Assembly (NCBI GenBank): GCA_940671915.1
Contig: CALNVZ010003743.1
Location: forward strand, 84,454 to 148,453
Reading direction: 5' to 3'
Origin: Paracentrotus lividus
Lineage: Eukaryota > Echinodermata > Echinoidea > Camarodonta > Echinidae
DNA: 64,000 bases
Part shown: positions 23,820 through 36,039 of the stretch, piece after piece
How the letters are laid out: every line of letters starts with the position of its first letter
How positions within the stretch are numbered: the stretch's first letter is position 1
Position numbers and translations under genes: made by a program
Notes under the pieces: generated by a model
Told to the model about the DNA's origin: nothing
The model's database searches: none
What the model saw: the letters and a program-made list of their open reading frames with translations, nothing else

Positions 23820-26800
23820 TTTTGGAACGCCTTTTATTCTTAGAAACAACTGAATGTAACTATGTTTATTTGCGCAACACTTATGACGCATGTTTTTTCC
23901 CAATTTGACTGCTACGAACGTCATCACAATTACCTATTTTCCACTTAGTTTAGGTACAACTTGGTAAATCAGTAAGAAGTATATACGATTGCTCATGGAT
24001 ATCTGTACTACAACTATCGTCGGACGCATAGACGCAAATACCAGAACGAATCACGATACGAGAACATTATATAACTGCCTTACCATCGATAAGGTTTTGC
24101 ACTCTATGGATAATTTTAAATATATTCAAATAAGTTGCGCCAAGTCCATACCCAGCCACTGAAAGGTGGGTTGACTAGAGAGGCCACAGTGTCAAGTACA
24201 TAGAAAAGCATGCACCTTAATTTCTTTTTTATCATATATACAAACTTGTATGCACAAAGAACTCTGTCAAAGGATCTTTTTTACAGATAGGTACTGGAAA
24301 TTCCTCGGAATTTCCGCCTCATCTGCAATGGGTTAGATTGCCTGTGCACCCCATAACCTTTCAAGTAATCAAGCCAACCTGCGTTAGTTAGTTGAAATGT
24401 AGCTTACAGAAGGCTCAGTCATATATATTTTACCCTTAGTTACAATAATCTTCTCTTATCTCTACTTCATTTTTCCTTAGCAACTGCAGGATTCCGGAGG
24501 TGGCAGAACTCTCAAGGAATTTGTTTTGTAATTGTCTTTTCAAAACCTTTCATCCCATACCATAATACTTGAAACATGATTAAATTATAAGATTCCCCTA
24601 TTCTTCACGTTCTCATATGATCCCATGTGAGTAACAAATTATAACTCAATTTGAAAACATTAAGTCTCGTAGTATTATTATAGATTGATCACTCACTATG
24701 TATAATACAGCACGCAACTTATTAATTGAATATCTTGTTTATCATTAGCATGTAAGTTTATGGAATCTGTTTATCTAAGATTAATTAGACCCTTAATTTT
24801 GAAAAATCTGAATTAGAACCCATTTGAACAACATAATCAAAAATTTGAAAGTACAAATGAAGTACATGTGAATGTTTACTCCGTTATTGCTCATAAACCA
24901 GAAACATTCAAGGTCAGTATTAAATCTTAAGTAGTCTAATGAGTTATAAGATTAAATTTGGTGTAGACCAAAGATGCGTTTATAGAAAGAACATTCAAGA
25001 AGTTCCAAATACCGAAACCGTTTAAAGGCAACTATTGAGGGATTAAAACACTTGATAATTCTTAAAGAATTCATGAGTAATTCAAAATCGCCACTGAAAA
25101 TTAGGAATAGGTACATCCCCTCTTATTGTTATGTCTCCTACCACCTTGAAAAAAGCTCATCATCTGAATAGTTTTAGATCACAACAATGTATTATCACAG
25201 TGACTTGATAATTAGTTTAAGGGTTAGAGACTAAGCGTTCCACAGAGATAATTGTAGTTCTCAACATGATGAACCGATAGTCATGGCACACGACCGGACT
25301 TGTGGCCAGAGACAGGTCAATGAATAGTTTGTGAAAGGAGTGGTGCCTTGTTGGAGTATTTCCAAAAGTTGTAAGAAGGTTCATCCTAGCCAAGATGTTG
25401 CTCGCATTGGACTTGCAAAGCGAAATACAAGTTGAACTTGATACAGTGGGACCCCTCTATACCCATCGAGGGCTTGGGACCAGTCGTCAGAACAGATACT
25501 AACTTCACTGTTATTCTTATGTATTTAACACTCTACTCTCGTACGTTAGCGATATACATTTGTGGATTAACATTAAACTATTTGCAAGATGTCTAGCGGA
25601 CCACATCATCAAAATAAATGTCTAATTCTATTATAATGTATAAACCACAGGATCCTACATTACCTCTGTATATTCTTCATAGGTATTTTATTGGCTACTG
25701 TACGAAATCAATTTGGAATTTACATTGTTTATATAGTCCAAAGGATAAAGCGGAGGAAGTAGTCAACTTATTCAGATTCTTACCAAAATTATACTATGAA
25801 CTACAGTGAGATTACGTATAGATAATTGTTGCTCCGATGACCTTATTTATAACTTGATGCACAAGTAGAGATTGAATAACGCTTACAAATTCGATTATGA
25901 AGGAAGAGGAAGCTACAGGCTTTGCGTTATAATAGTAAATTAATATTGAGTATTGAGGATAATTGAAGATAGTGACTTTGAATATATTGTGGAAAAAGTA
26001 AGGCTGATAAACAGAACAGGTAGAAAACTGTGACAGTTAATACTCTATAGATTAAGAAATTGGTGAGATACGTCAGTTGTTATACGAAGTTTATACTTTA
26101 ACAGGTGCAATTAAGAACCTTAAAGATAGATCGATTTGAACAAGCTTTTAAAATTTTAAGATAGAATTAAAGATATTCTTGAGATATACATTTGAGAAAT
26201 CAGAAACACAGACTAATTTGAAATGTTAAACTATAAGCTTAGAATAGAAAAAGGGAAGCAAACTTGGGACTTAGAGGCATACGGGAATTAAATATGTAAA
26301 GAGAGATCCGAAAAACACTTAACAGAGTTTGATATTTAAGAGATTAGTGAAAAAAGAGCAGGTGTGAAGTCTTGTGGAAATTATTTGAGTAAAGAATAAA
26401 AAAGTGTCATGTCGAGAAATTATGCCTAGTTATGTTGTGAATATTAAATTCATGAAACTTAACAGATTCACAGTAGGGAAGTTATATACAAACGACTCAT
26501 GAAATCAGAACTAAAATTTTACGTAAGTGAGAAATCTGAGTGAATTTGAAAAAACAGACATTGAATTGAGAGAAGCAATTGAAGGGAGTATAGTGATTAT
26601 GGTCATATTAAATTAAAGAGAAAAACATTTAGACGCTATTTGCAATATTAAGAATAATTAAGTTGGAAAAAAAAGGAGTTTAACTTATTGAATATTTTAA
26701 ATAAGAATAAAGAGTGTGCATTTAAATTACCGCAAATTAAGACAACAGTAAGATAAAGATAAGCAGACTTTTATAATAGTTAGGTAAGGGAAAAAATGGA

Positions 26801-27972
26801 TTTTTGGAAAACGAAAGTTATTCTCCTGCTTTGAAAGGTGCTTAATAAATATCCGAGAGATTATGAAGAAAAGAGTTATTATTGATAAACTTCACAGTAC
26901 AATATAATTTGGTAAAGAGAACTAGAAAGATAGAAAGTACAATAATTTGCAATAAATGAGAGAATCGTGGAGATTGACGTCTAGGATTAACTGGGAATAT
27001 TTGAATAACGTTAGGTACCTGTGATCTATTGTACGCTTGAATTAAGAAATGATCAAGTTAATTTGGCGTTGCCTTCATTGTGCTTTGCTCAAATTAAAGT
27101 TAGATATAACAGATGAGATTTTAGAGATAAAGCAGACTTTTTAGTAAGGAGAAAATCAAATATTTTGGAAAACAGAAGATATTTGAGTGGCTTATATTCA
27201 GAGATTTGAAAGAAAGAGGTAAATTTGAATAACTTAGAGAAGTATCCAGAAAGAAGAATTGAGAGACTAAAAGTAGATAATTTGCATAAAGAGATGGATC
27301 AGTGAAGAGACTGTGGAAGCTGGAAATATTTGAATAAACATAATAGAAGTGTGATTGATCGCAAAAGATATACAAGTTAATTGAGCGTTGCCTTCATTGT
27401 GGCTTTGTAAATTAAAGTTAAGATATACAGTGAGATAAAGATAAAGCCAGACTTTGTTTAGAAAAAGAGAAAAACAGAAAGATTTGCATAAGAGAGAACA
27501 GTGAAGAGACTAGGAAGCTGGGAATATTTGAATGAAGGTATAGAAGTGTGATTGATCGGCAAACATATATTAGTTCAACTTGAGCTGTTTGCTTTCATTG
27601 GGCTTTGTAAATTAATATTAGATATACAGTGAGATAAGATAAAGTGACTTTCGTTTAGAAAAGATGAAAAACAGAAAGATAATTTGAGTGCTTATATATA
27701 GAAGATTTGAAGAAAGAGGTAATTGATAACTTGAATTTCAATTATTTCAATAAAATTTATTTAAAAGTGTGCTTGAAATGAGAAAGAGTTGAGAAAAATT
27801 GTGCATTGGAACAATATCAAAAGACATTAAACTATTATTGTGGTAATTACTTGATGATTGTAACTTGAGTGTTTTAATAATTTACATAGACATATCTAAG
27901 AAACAGCCTTTTCATTAAACAAAAAACAAACACATATTCAATGAGGATGAACACTTGGAGACATGTTGGTAA
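23820..27972. other. Low-confidence AT-rich stretch
   Basis: No coding frame over 65 codons fits a known family. Composition shifts to A-rich, and short phrases recur with many indels, notably a 200-320-bp repeat at 26600-27730. A fragment at 24779-24798 (attagacccttaattttg) is an inverted piece of the MITE seen at 19838. The sequence looks error-laden. Confidence 0.45.
26600..27730 (+). repeat. Degraded tandem repeat, ~200-320 bp period
   Basis: Phrases recur in order: gcgttgccttcattgtg (about 27066, 27386, and altered at 27590), agaagtgtgattgatcg (27348, 27546) and aagaaagaggta (27211, 27712). Units differ by many small indels. Confidence 0.65.
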
Positions 27973-28190
27973 ATGGTAAGATATGTCATTGAAAAGGACG
28001 AGGGAACTGCACATTGCAAAATCATGTACAAGTCACTTGCCATGCCACCGTGTATGGGCTTCTCATGTAGTAACAAGACAATTATAGACATTAACGATCA
28101 ATCAACAGACAGTACTGAATTTAAGAATGTATTGATGAAAAATCCTAAATTTGTGCTGAACTCCGTGTGGCACGCCTGTTGAATTTAGAA

Positions 28191-28997
28191 TGTGATACAT
28201 GTTGCATAATGCCATAGGATATTGGAAAGGAAATAAGTGCTGTATGTGATTTTTGCAATAGTCATTTTCATGTTTTGTGTATGCAACTGCCCTGTGATGA
28301 TGAACTGAGTGACAAGAGATTGATCTGGATTTGTTCATGCTGTGGTAATAGCAACATAGCCCATCGAATGTTTGACAAAGTCTGTATACCATCTCATTAT
28401 AACAGATATTCACCACTGAGCATCCAATACACCAATGATGATTCTGACTATGATGAGACGATCAAGGCGGTACAAAACAAGAACATTGGCAGATCAATGA
28501 AGAGGTATGTTTCTAGCAAAAAGAGAAGAGATGAAAAGTGTCAGAATGGTGTGAAAACTGCTAAATTCTACCAGTTTGATCACATAGAAAACAGAAAGGT
28601 ACATGACACCAGAGATCAGAATGTGCAGAATAAGGATTGTCACAATCAATGGCAAACTGTAAGATCCAAGAGAAGAAAAATGATGGAAAGTAGAAGGGAA
28701 CAGATGAAGATTTCAAAGGTGACAGATGTGTACAAACCAGACAGAAGAGTCAGAACAATCAATGGTGTACTTTTGCAGCCAGGCGTGACGTATATTGGGA
28801 AAGCAGTTGAGACATATCGTGAAAACTGTAAAAGGACATTGAAATATCCAAAGAAAGATTCATGGAAGGAAAAGAATGCGGAACTGAAGAGAGCATATAA
28901 TTACGATGTGCAGAATTATACTGAAACTATCCTCGATGTATACTCTACTAGTGTTCAGTCTCCATGTACAATGAAGCTGTATGATGAAGCCATGTGA
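28191..28997 (+). pseudogene. Helentron N-terminal segment with PHD-like zinc finger
   Basis: The N-terminal region shows C-x2-C, then CDFCNSHFHVLC, then W-x-C-x2-C (about 28191-28360). This is the Cys4-His-Cys3 spacing of a PHD finger, which usually binds histone tails. One in-frame TAG separates the first cysteine pair. The remaining open frame to 28997 is basic (many K/R) and may be a nuclear-localisation or nucleic-acid-binding linker. The call as transposon protein rests on position directly upstream of the OTU and Rep modules in the same orientation. Confidence 0.6.
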
Positions 28998-29208
28998 TAA
29001 TACAAACAATGCAAAATCAATCTTATGCTGATGTAGTTTGTAGCTTGTCCCAATTCTCCAAACGAAATCGTAAGTCGTACTAACACAAGAACCTCTCGTG
29101 TTTTCGAACAGGTAAAGGATTTGCAGCATTACAGAGTCCATGCCGGTGGTAAACGAGTAAAGAGCCGAGGTAGAAAACAGAAAGGTCAGTTCATGAAGAA
29201 GAATCAGT

Positions 29209-30021
29209 GTGTTGATGACATTTCCTCAGTTTCAAGAAATGGGAAAGAAAGATAGTGAGAAATCAGTGAGCAAGTATGTGATCAAGGATGATGTTCAAAT
29301 TCCATGTAATGATATACCAGTCTCTAATCTATCTGACAATTGTAGTGAATTGATTAAAGTAGACAAAGATGATGCAGGTACTTGTGCCAGAAATGACAAT
29401 CAACCTTCTGTACAATCAAATGAGAGTGATCATGCCAATTTAAATACTCTCAAAAGAATGAAGAGCCCAAAGGGTTACTACTACAGATGAAATGAACCAA
29501 TATGATTTGTTGATTGAAAAAAATGAGGATAGTGGTAGTGACATTGGTACACAGGTTAAACGCCTTCATGGAAAAAATTATGGAAATCAGATAAAGACTC
29601 TGAACTTGAATGTGATTCAATTTATTCCACAACACAGGTTGAGACCGACAAGTCAAGTTCTACTAATACCAATGAATCGGATGACGTCATGTGCCATATT
29701 GATAGCATTCAAGAAAAAATAATCAAAAGGTAAGCAGTGAGCCCTCTGAGACGGAAACAGGTGATCAGGTTGTCATTTCATTCTGTTGAGTCTGTTCCAA
29801 TGCCAAAAGTCAATGATGATATTGCTGAAGAAACAAAGGAAGACACTGTGTTCACATGTCCTGGTGAATCAGGAGAGGAAGTAGAATTTGTATCAGATCT
29901 TGGCATCTGTGATAGACCAGATAAATCTTTCAAATTTTCACCTCTAAAAGTATATGAAAACAAAACATCTGTCAAAGATTTGGACTTTCCTATACAGGTA
30001 GAAGTTTTGATGCACAGGTAA
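29209..30021 (+). pseudogene. Helentron acidic linker segment
   Basis: Three short plus-strand frames (29209-29490, 29492-29722, 29737-30021) follow one another. They are rich in Ser, Asp and Glu with no domain visible, as in a disordered linker. Position between the zinc-finger segment and the first OTU domain is the main support. Confidence 0.45.
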
Positions 30022-30032
30022 ACAGAGATTCA

Positions 30033-30470
30033 AAGATAGCAGTTCCTTCAAGAATAGAAGAAATCGGAGACGGGAATTGTTTCTTTCGTGCCATTTCATA
30101 TGCATTTTCGGAAGTCAGTCTTATCATAAACATTTGAGGAGCTACCGTTGAACATCTGTTACAAACCAAACATATGTTTAGAAATACACTGAGACAGAAT
30201 TTGTAACAGTCAGGCAATATGTTTTTGAAAGGAGAATGATTGAAGATGGAACTTGGGACCAGATCGGAAATAAGTGCGTTGGCAAATTTACTCGATTGTG
30301 ATATATATTCATACAATGATCAAGTACCCTGCTGGAAGCTATACTCTGCAAAGAAACCGGGAAGAATAAATATTAAAACTTCAGACAATGCAATATACTT
30401 GCAATACACAGGGAACGTTCATTTTAATGTTGTAGAATCAGTTAGCACTGACATTGCGGATGCTTCAAAA
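30033..30470 (+). pseudogene. Helentron OTU cysteine protease domain 1
   Basis: IEEIGDGNCFFRAISYAF carries the OTU catalytic DGNC box (30069-30080). The second half continues in another frame with TRSEISALANLLDCDIYSY, and the histidine strand reads NVHFNVV near 30415-30435. OTU domains remove ubiquitin from proteins. They are known passengers of animal Helitrons. One or more indels separate the halves. Confidence 0.85.
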
Positions 30471-30519
30471 AAGCCAAGAAAAACACATGACCAAAGTGTA
30501 GCAGTCAACACCCAAATAA

Positions 30520-31341
30520 AACTAATTTGTCAAGGAACTTTCAATCAAGGCCATACAAAATTTGGTTACTCAGCAGGAAAGCAGTGTGTTGCTAATTCAT
30601 TATCTGCTCTATTATACAGCAATTTGAAAAATGCTGAGGATTGGAACTGTAAGGATTTAGACAAGATCCTGATGACAGGTGATGAATTGTATCGCTATAT
30701 AAGGCATTTTGTTTCGCGTGACGAAGACTATCTATTAATTTCTGATCTACTTGAAGACTTGGAGGCATAGATGAGTTGTTTAAATAGAACATCGTGAATC
30801 AATTCCTGGATTTTGAAAGGAGATGAAAAATCTTTGGAAGATTCTCTTTTCAATGCCATTGAAGGGAGCACTTAAACAAGAACTTTCTAGTGACTCTAAT
30901 GCATGTTTTGTGACATTTTCTGGAAATACTTTCATTGTCATATCTGGTCATGATTCTTTCTTCATATTCGATTCCCATTCCAGGAGTAGACGTGGCTTAC
31001 TTACTGAAAATGGCTATAGCACACTACTTGAAACTCCAACTTGGCAAGGTGTGTACGAACATTGCATGATGTTGGCAAGAACACTTGGATGTTCACTTTA
31101 TACTCAATATGAGGTAACTAGTATTTGTGTAAATGCATTATCAGGTAAAAATGTACAATTGAACAGGCATCCACATATAGAGGGCAATGAAAGCAAGATT
31201 GGAATAACAGAATGCTCCATGCAATATGAAAGCTTGGATAATATTGAAAGGTTGGATCATAGTATATTCACACAAGAAATGATTTACACTTCTGAGGAAT
31301 CAAATGAGGCAATTGATTGTAAATTAAAACAATCTATGTAA
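30520..31341 (+). pseudogene. Helentron C76-like (herpesvirus tegument-type) protease domain
   Basis: The frame to 30770 contains QGTFNQGHTKFGYSAGKQC, with the candidate nucleophile Cys at 30585-30587. DLDKILMTGDELYRYIRHF and LLISDL follow. The next frame (30823-31341) contains GNTFIVISGHDSFFIFDSHS, with Asp (30970-30972) and His (30976-30978) in a D-x-H arrangement. An early Cys, an LLI-D-L strand and a late D-x-H pair resemble the peptidase C76 fold of herpesvirus large tegument proteins, a ubiquitin-specific protease. The assignment is by motif order from memory, not by search. It lies between two OTU domains. Confidence 0.6.
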
Positions 31342-31726
31342 ATGAACAGGAACAAGATTCAGAAAGTTGTGATGAATGCCCAAATGAGTATAAAACGTTG
31401 AATATGAACAGGAACAAAATGAAGATGTCTAATAGTATTTTAGGTCAAAAACGCAAGTTGACCAACCCCAAAAGTAATCCCAAAGATGACCTTTACAGAG
31501 AAAAGTATCAAGAGCAAATTGCCAAAAGTTAGCGAAAGTCATTCTTCAACAACTCCTGAAAGTGATGATGATTTAATGATTGTTGGAGAAGTAAAAATCT
31601 CTGTTGTGGTTTAAGCCTCTTGAAAGGAAGAAGGAAGAATGGAGTCCAAAGATAGATAATGGTGATTTTTCTGCCACTACTATAAACAAATTCAGTATGT
31701 GAAAAAAATGTACCTCTTACACAACC

Positions 31727-32226
31727 AAAAGACATCAAACATATCAAAGGGGATGGAAACTGTTTTTACCGTGCTATATCGTTTGCCTTGACAGAGAGTG
31801 AGGAATATCATCTTTCCATGAGACAAGCTACTTTTACACATCTTATGCAGAATCAAGACAGGTTTGTTGGTCTTGAGAATGGGCTATACTAGTATTTCAC
31901 ACTATGTCTCAAATAACATAATACAGGAATTTGGAACTTGGGCAACTGAAATGGAAATTCTGGTTTTAGCAAATTTGATTCAAATTGATATCTATACATA
32001 TGATGATGACCGTCTGAAATGGTGTCTATTTTCTGGAAAAAATGTTCAAATTGGAAAAGAAACAACTATCAATGGTATTTATCTAAGGAACACCCATCAC
32101 ATTCATTATGATGTTGTTTTGTCAGTGCAATCGTCTGATTCTAGTAATTGTACTCGGAGTAATTCATATGATGAAAACCTGTGTAATACCTCTGCAAGTA
32201 AAAAAAAGGAAAGCATGCTGGATTAA
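31727..32226 (+). pseudogene. Helentron OTU cysteine protease domain 2
   Basis: DIKHIKGDGNCFYRAISFAL (DGNC at 31752-31763) opens a second OTU domain. The frame 31864-32226 supplies the C-terminal half, with GTWATEMEILVLANLIQIDI and the histidine strand HHIHYDVV near 32096-32117. Similarity to domain 1 suggests internal duplication. The segment after it (DSSNCTRSNSYDENLC) is low-complexity linker. Confidence 0.85.
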
Positions 32227-32559
32227 ACAATGTTAAAATTACTGACAGTTCAACAAAAAAGCGTAGAACTAGGAAAAGTTGGAAACACAGAAATGATGTA
32301 AACAAAAAGCAACAAAGAAAAAAGCGAGACTCTGGCAAAGGTAAAAGATGCTGTGGAGGGAGAAACATATGTTAATAATGGAGATTTAAAAACACCGAAT
32401 AAAAATGACGATGCTAGATGTAAGAAAAACAGACTTTGAATTTTAATAAGAAATATCATGCTGATGAAAATTATAAACAAGCACTTCTTAATTCTTTGAA
32501 TGAAAAGTATAGATTAAATAAACTATTTCGAGAAATTTAAAAGGAACAGGAAAACACAC

Positions 32560-33110
32560 TATCAGACAAATGAACAATTCAAGCAGTCACAAGAAGGCTA
32601 CAATGAGAAATCTTATGAAAAATAAATATCAATTTGATGAAGAGTTTAAACACTCACAGAAGAGAATATGAGAAATATAAAATATATCATTTGATGAAGA
32701 GTTAAACACTCCAGAAGACATAGAGAAACTAGAATATCAGTTTGATGAAGAGTTTAAACACTCACAGAAGAGGACTATGAAAAATAAATATCAGTTTGAT
32801 GAAGAGTTTAAACACTCACAGAAGAGGACTATGAGAAATAAATATCAGTTTGATGAAGAGTTTAAACACTCACAGAAGAGGACTATGAGAAATATATCAG
32901 TTTGATGAAGAGTTTAAACACTCACAGAAGAGGACTATGAGAAATAAATATCAGTTTGATGAAGAGTTTAAAACTCACAGAAGAGACTATGAGATAAATA
33001 TATCAGTTTGATGAAGGTTTAAATCTCACAGAAGAGACATAAAATAATATCAGTTTGATGAAGAGTTTACATCAAGAAGACAATATGAGAATATGAGAAG
33101 TATAGAAAGA
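32560..33110 (+). repeat. 54-bp coding tandem repeat inside the Helentron
   Basis: About ten units of a 54-bp sequence encode an 18-residue repeat, KYQFDEEFKHSQKRTMRN. The central units (about 32760-32900) are nearly identical, while outer ones carry small indels. Lys-Tyr-rich repeats of this kind precede the N-terminal Helitron domain in related proteins and probably form a basic helical stalk. It lies directly before CHGPEYVCCVC. Confidence 0.88.
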
Positions 33111-33227
33111 TGATATTTTCAGACAAAAAAAATTGATAAGTTTAAAAAGTAAGTACAAAAAAATGATAACTACAGGAAACAAGTAAAAAGCACAACCTTA
33201 AAAAAAATGTAATTAAAGCATTGAAAA

Positions 33228-34464
33228 TGTCTCAGTTTGATAATGTATTGCAACAATTTAGGAAGACTATTTGCCATGGCCCAGAATATGTTTGTTGTGT
33301 ATGCTTTAACTTCTTTTGAAAATCAAGTAATGAAATGTAGAAAGAGTCAATACAAACTGCAGACATGTATCAGCGAAAAGTATTTGCATGCTTGCAACGG
33401 AATGTCAATCAGAATGTCAGATAGGCCAATCAGCAAGATCATCGCTGTGGATATGTTACACTTGTCATAGAAAGTTACAATCAGGAAAGGTCCCTGCGGA
33501 AGCACATACTAATAATTTACATTTAAATGATATTCCTGAAGAACTTTCTGATTTAAACAGTTTAGAGCAACATTTGATTGCACTCAATATTCCTTTCATG
33601 AAACTGATGGCGTTGCCTAAAGGTGGTCAAAATGGAGTTCATGGTCCAGTTGTTTGTGTCCCCTCTAATACCTTTAAAACTGTACAGATATTGCCTAGAC
33701 CTGAGACAGACGATCAATTGATACGTGTAAAGTTGAAACGGAAGTTGTCTTACAAAAGTTATTATGAGTACAAATTTGTAGACAAATCTAAATTGCTAAA
33801 GGCTTTGCAATATTTGAAAATGAATAACAAGTATTATTTTGATGTTTCAGTTAATGATCAATGGGAAAACTCGATGGAAAAGAACGAAGAAGAAAGTGAA
33901 ATTGAGGAAGTATTGCCATCAAGTAGTAAATCTTGTTTAAAAAAATATTGGAAGAACGTTGATGACTTACTGGATAAAATTTTGTCAAATAATGAAAATG
34001 CAAGTGAAAATGCACACGGAAGAAAAAAAGGAAACGATGTCCCACACAATACTAAACCAGATGATAAAGATGATGATGTTGAAGAAAGACTAAATGGTAT
34101 TCATTTGGATTCCTGCTTGCAGCCAGCAGATATTGGACAGGAAATTTTAGATCAGTATTTTGATGATATCATATGTTGTGCTCCGTGCGAAGGTCAAACC
34201 CCCGTGTCAATACTACAAAACGAAAGTAACGAGGCAAAATGCTTTCCTGTATTGTTTCCTCAAGGTCAGCCAACATTTCATGATGAGAGAAATGAAAAGA
34301 ATAATTTAGGCCGATATTTACACAACCGACTTATGCATGTTGATAACAGGTTTGCACAGAATACAGACTATATCTTTATGCAAGTATATTATGAAATTCA
34401 ACAAGTTTTATCACAAGTTTCTATTGCATTGAGGCAAAGTAGGAATAAGAAAGATAACCATTAA
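33228..34464 (+). pseudogene. Helentron region between repeats and Rep (DUF6570-like)
   Basis: CHGPEYVCCVC (about 33270-33305) and WICYTCHRKLQSGKVP (about 33449-33496) give paired CxxC motifs. LSDLNSLEQHLIALNIPFMK and LPKGGQNGVHGPVVCVPSN then match the conserved domain usually placed before Helitron Rep. The open frame 33388-34464 is 358 codons, the longest in the element. Its end contains CFPVLFPQGQP and LGRYLHNRLMHVDNRFAQN, the start of the Helitron-like N-terminal domain. Short indels lie at both ends. Confidence 0.88.
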
Positions 34465-34476
34465 TCGATAACTGCC

Positions 34477-36002
34477 ATGGATTTGAAAGATGCAGAGAAA
34501 GTTCAAAACATTCTAAAAGCAGACAAGGGATATAAATTTCTAAAACAGATTCGTGGAACACCTCCTTACTGGCAAAAGACACAAAAAGATGTATTGGCAA
34601 TGGTAAGGCAACTTGGAAAACCTACTTGGTTCGCATCTTTTTCATGTGCAGATATGAGGTGGCCAGAATTACTCAATACTTTACTTAGACAGAACGGGGA
34701 CACCAGAAAACCAAGCGAATTGGATTGGGCAGATAAATGTAATCTTATCAAATCAAATCCAGTAACAGTTGCAAGAATGTTTGATCACAGATTTCGTACT
34801 TTTATGAATAAAGTTATGATGTCTCCAGCTGCACCGATAGGTAAATGTACAGAATTTGTTTGGAGGGTGAATATCAAGCAGAGGTAGTTCCCATGTGCAC
34901 ATTTACTGTGGGTTGAAGATGCTCCACATTAGGAATCGATAAAGACGAAGATGTTGTACAATTCATAGATAAATACGTTTCTTGTCGAAAACCTGATGAG
35001 AAAGAAGATCCAGAACTCTATGAAATAGTGAGCTCTGTACAACAACATAGTAAGAGGCACTCAAAATCTTGCAAGAAGAAAGGTACCACATGCAGATTCA
35101 ATTTCCCAAGACCACCTTCAGAGAAAACCTTTATTATAAACCTGTTGAAGACATTGAACCAAAAGATAAAAAAAACAGAAGAAAACCAAATTGGACGATA
35201 AGAATGCGGACAAAAAGTGTGAGAAAACTGAAAGGAAAGAAAAGGCAAAGGAATTACTGAATTTGTAAAAGACGCATTATCTGAGGGACTGAATATAACA
35301 GTGTCAAACATCTTTTTGAAGAACTTGGTATAACACAAAATCAGTTTGAAAGCGCATATATGAGATTGCTTCACAGGAAAGTGTAGTCATCCAAAGAGAG
35401 GTACAAGATGTATGGGTTAATCAATTCAATCCAGATTTACTTCGAGCTTGAATGCAAATATGGATTTGCATATGTTACCAATGCATATGCTTGTGTAGCT
35501 TACATTGTTTCTTATATGTCTAAGGCTGAACGTGAAATGGGATGCTTCTGAACCATACATTATCGGAAATGGACGAAGGAAATACGATGCAAAAGCAAGC
35601 ATGAAAAAACTTGGACAAGCTTACATGCAAAACCGTGAAGTGTCTGCTCAAGAAAGTGTCTACCGTGTTTGTAGTCTTAGACTAAAGGAGAGCTCTAGAA
35701 AAGTAGAATTCATACCTGTTGGACCTAATCCTGTTAGAATGAGTTTACCATTAAGTGTAATTAAAAACAGACCAGAATGTGATGATGATGATGGTAATAT
35801 TTGGATGCCGAGCATACTTGAGAGATATAAAGCTAGACCTAAAACCGATAGATTCAATGGTATTTGTCTCGCAACGTTTTGTTCACAATACAGAGTTTTA
35901 ACAAAATCACAAATGACAAGCACATGTAAAGAAAATGTTTTGATTGAACAACAACTTGGAGATATGTACAGAAACGTACACGTGGCAAAGACGCAGTTGT
36001 AA
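34477..36002 (+). pseudogene. Helentron Rep nuclease (HUH, two-tyrosine)
   Basis: RGTPPYWQKTQKDVLAMVRQ and PTWFASFSCADMRWPELL belong to the Helitron-like N-terminal domain. The HUH metal-binding motif is H-V-H at 34892-34900, reached in a frame different from the preceding one. The catalytic tyrosines are in AYIVSYMSK (Tyr at 35501-35503 and 35513-35515). The C-terminal part, 35505-36002, reads [20 protein letters not shown] and [13 protein letters not shown], as in Helitron Reps. Rep nicks and rejoins single-stranded DNA. Frame changes separate these blocks. Confidence 0.92.
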
Positions 36003-36039
36003 GATACCCTCGATTTTCTGTCGTTGTTTCGCCTGAAAA

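Larger units (their letters stand above)
20609..23820 (+). repeat. Tandem segmental duplication, copy 2
   Basis: It matches copy 1 in order from ttccagatgagc to gtcgataatgg. The first 1.9 kb differ by scattered one-base changes. From about 22500 the copy gains many small insertions and becomes ~13% longer than copy 1, as in uncorrected long-read sequence. Confidence 0.88.

Noticed and set aside
17781-23820. Recent whole-gene duplication
   Set aside because: No open frame longer than the micro-exons is shared between the copies; what is duplicated is mainly non-coding DNA with short blocks.
32560-33110. CRISPR array
   Set aside because: The units are contiguous, lack spacers and encode an in-frame peptide repeat inside a Helentron.
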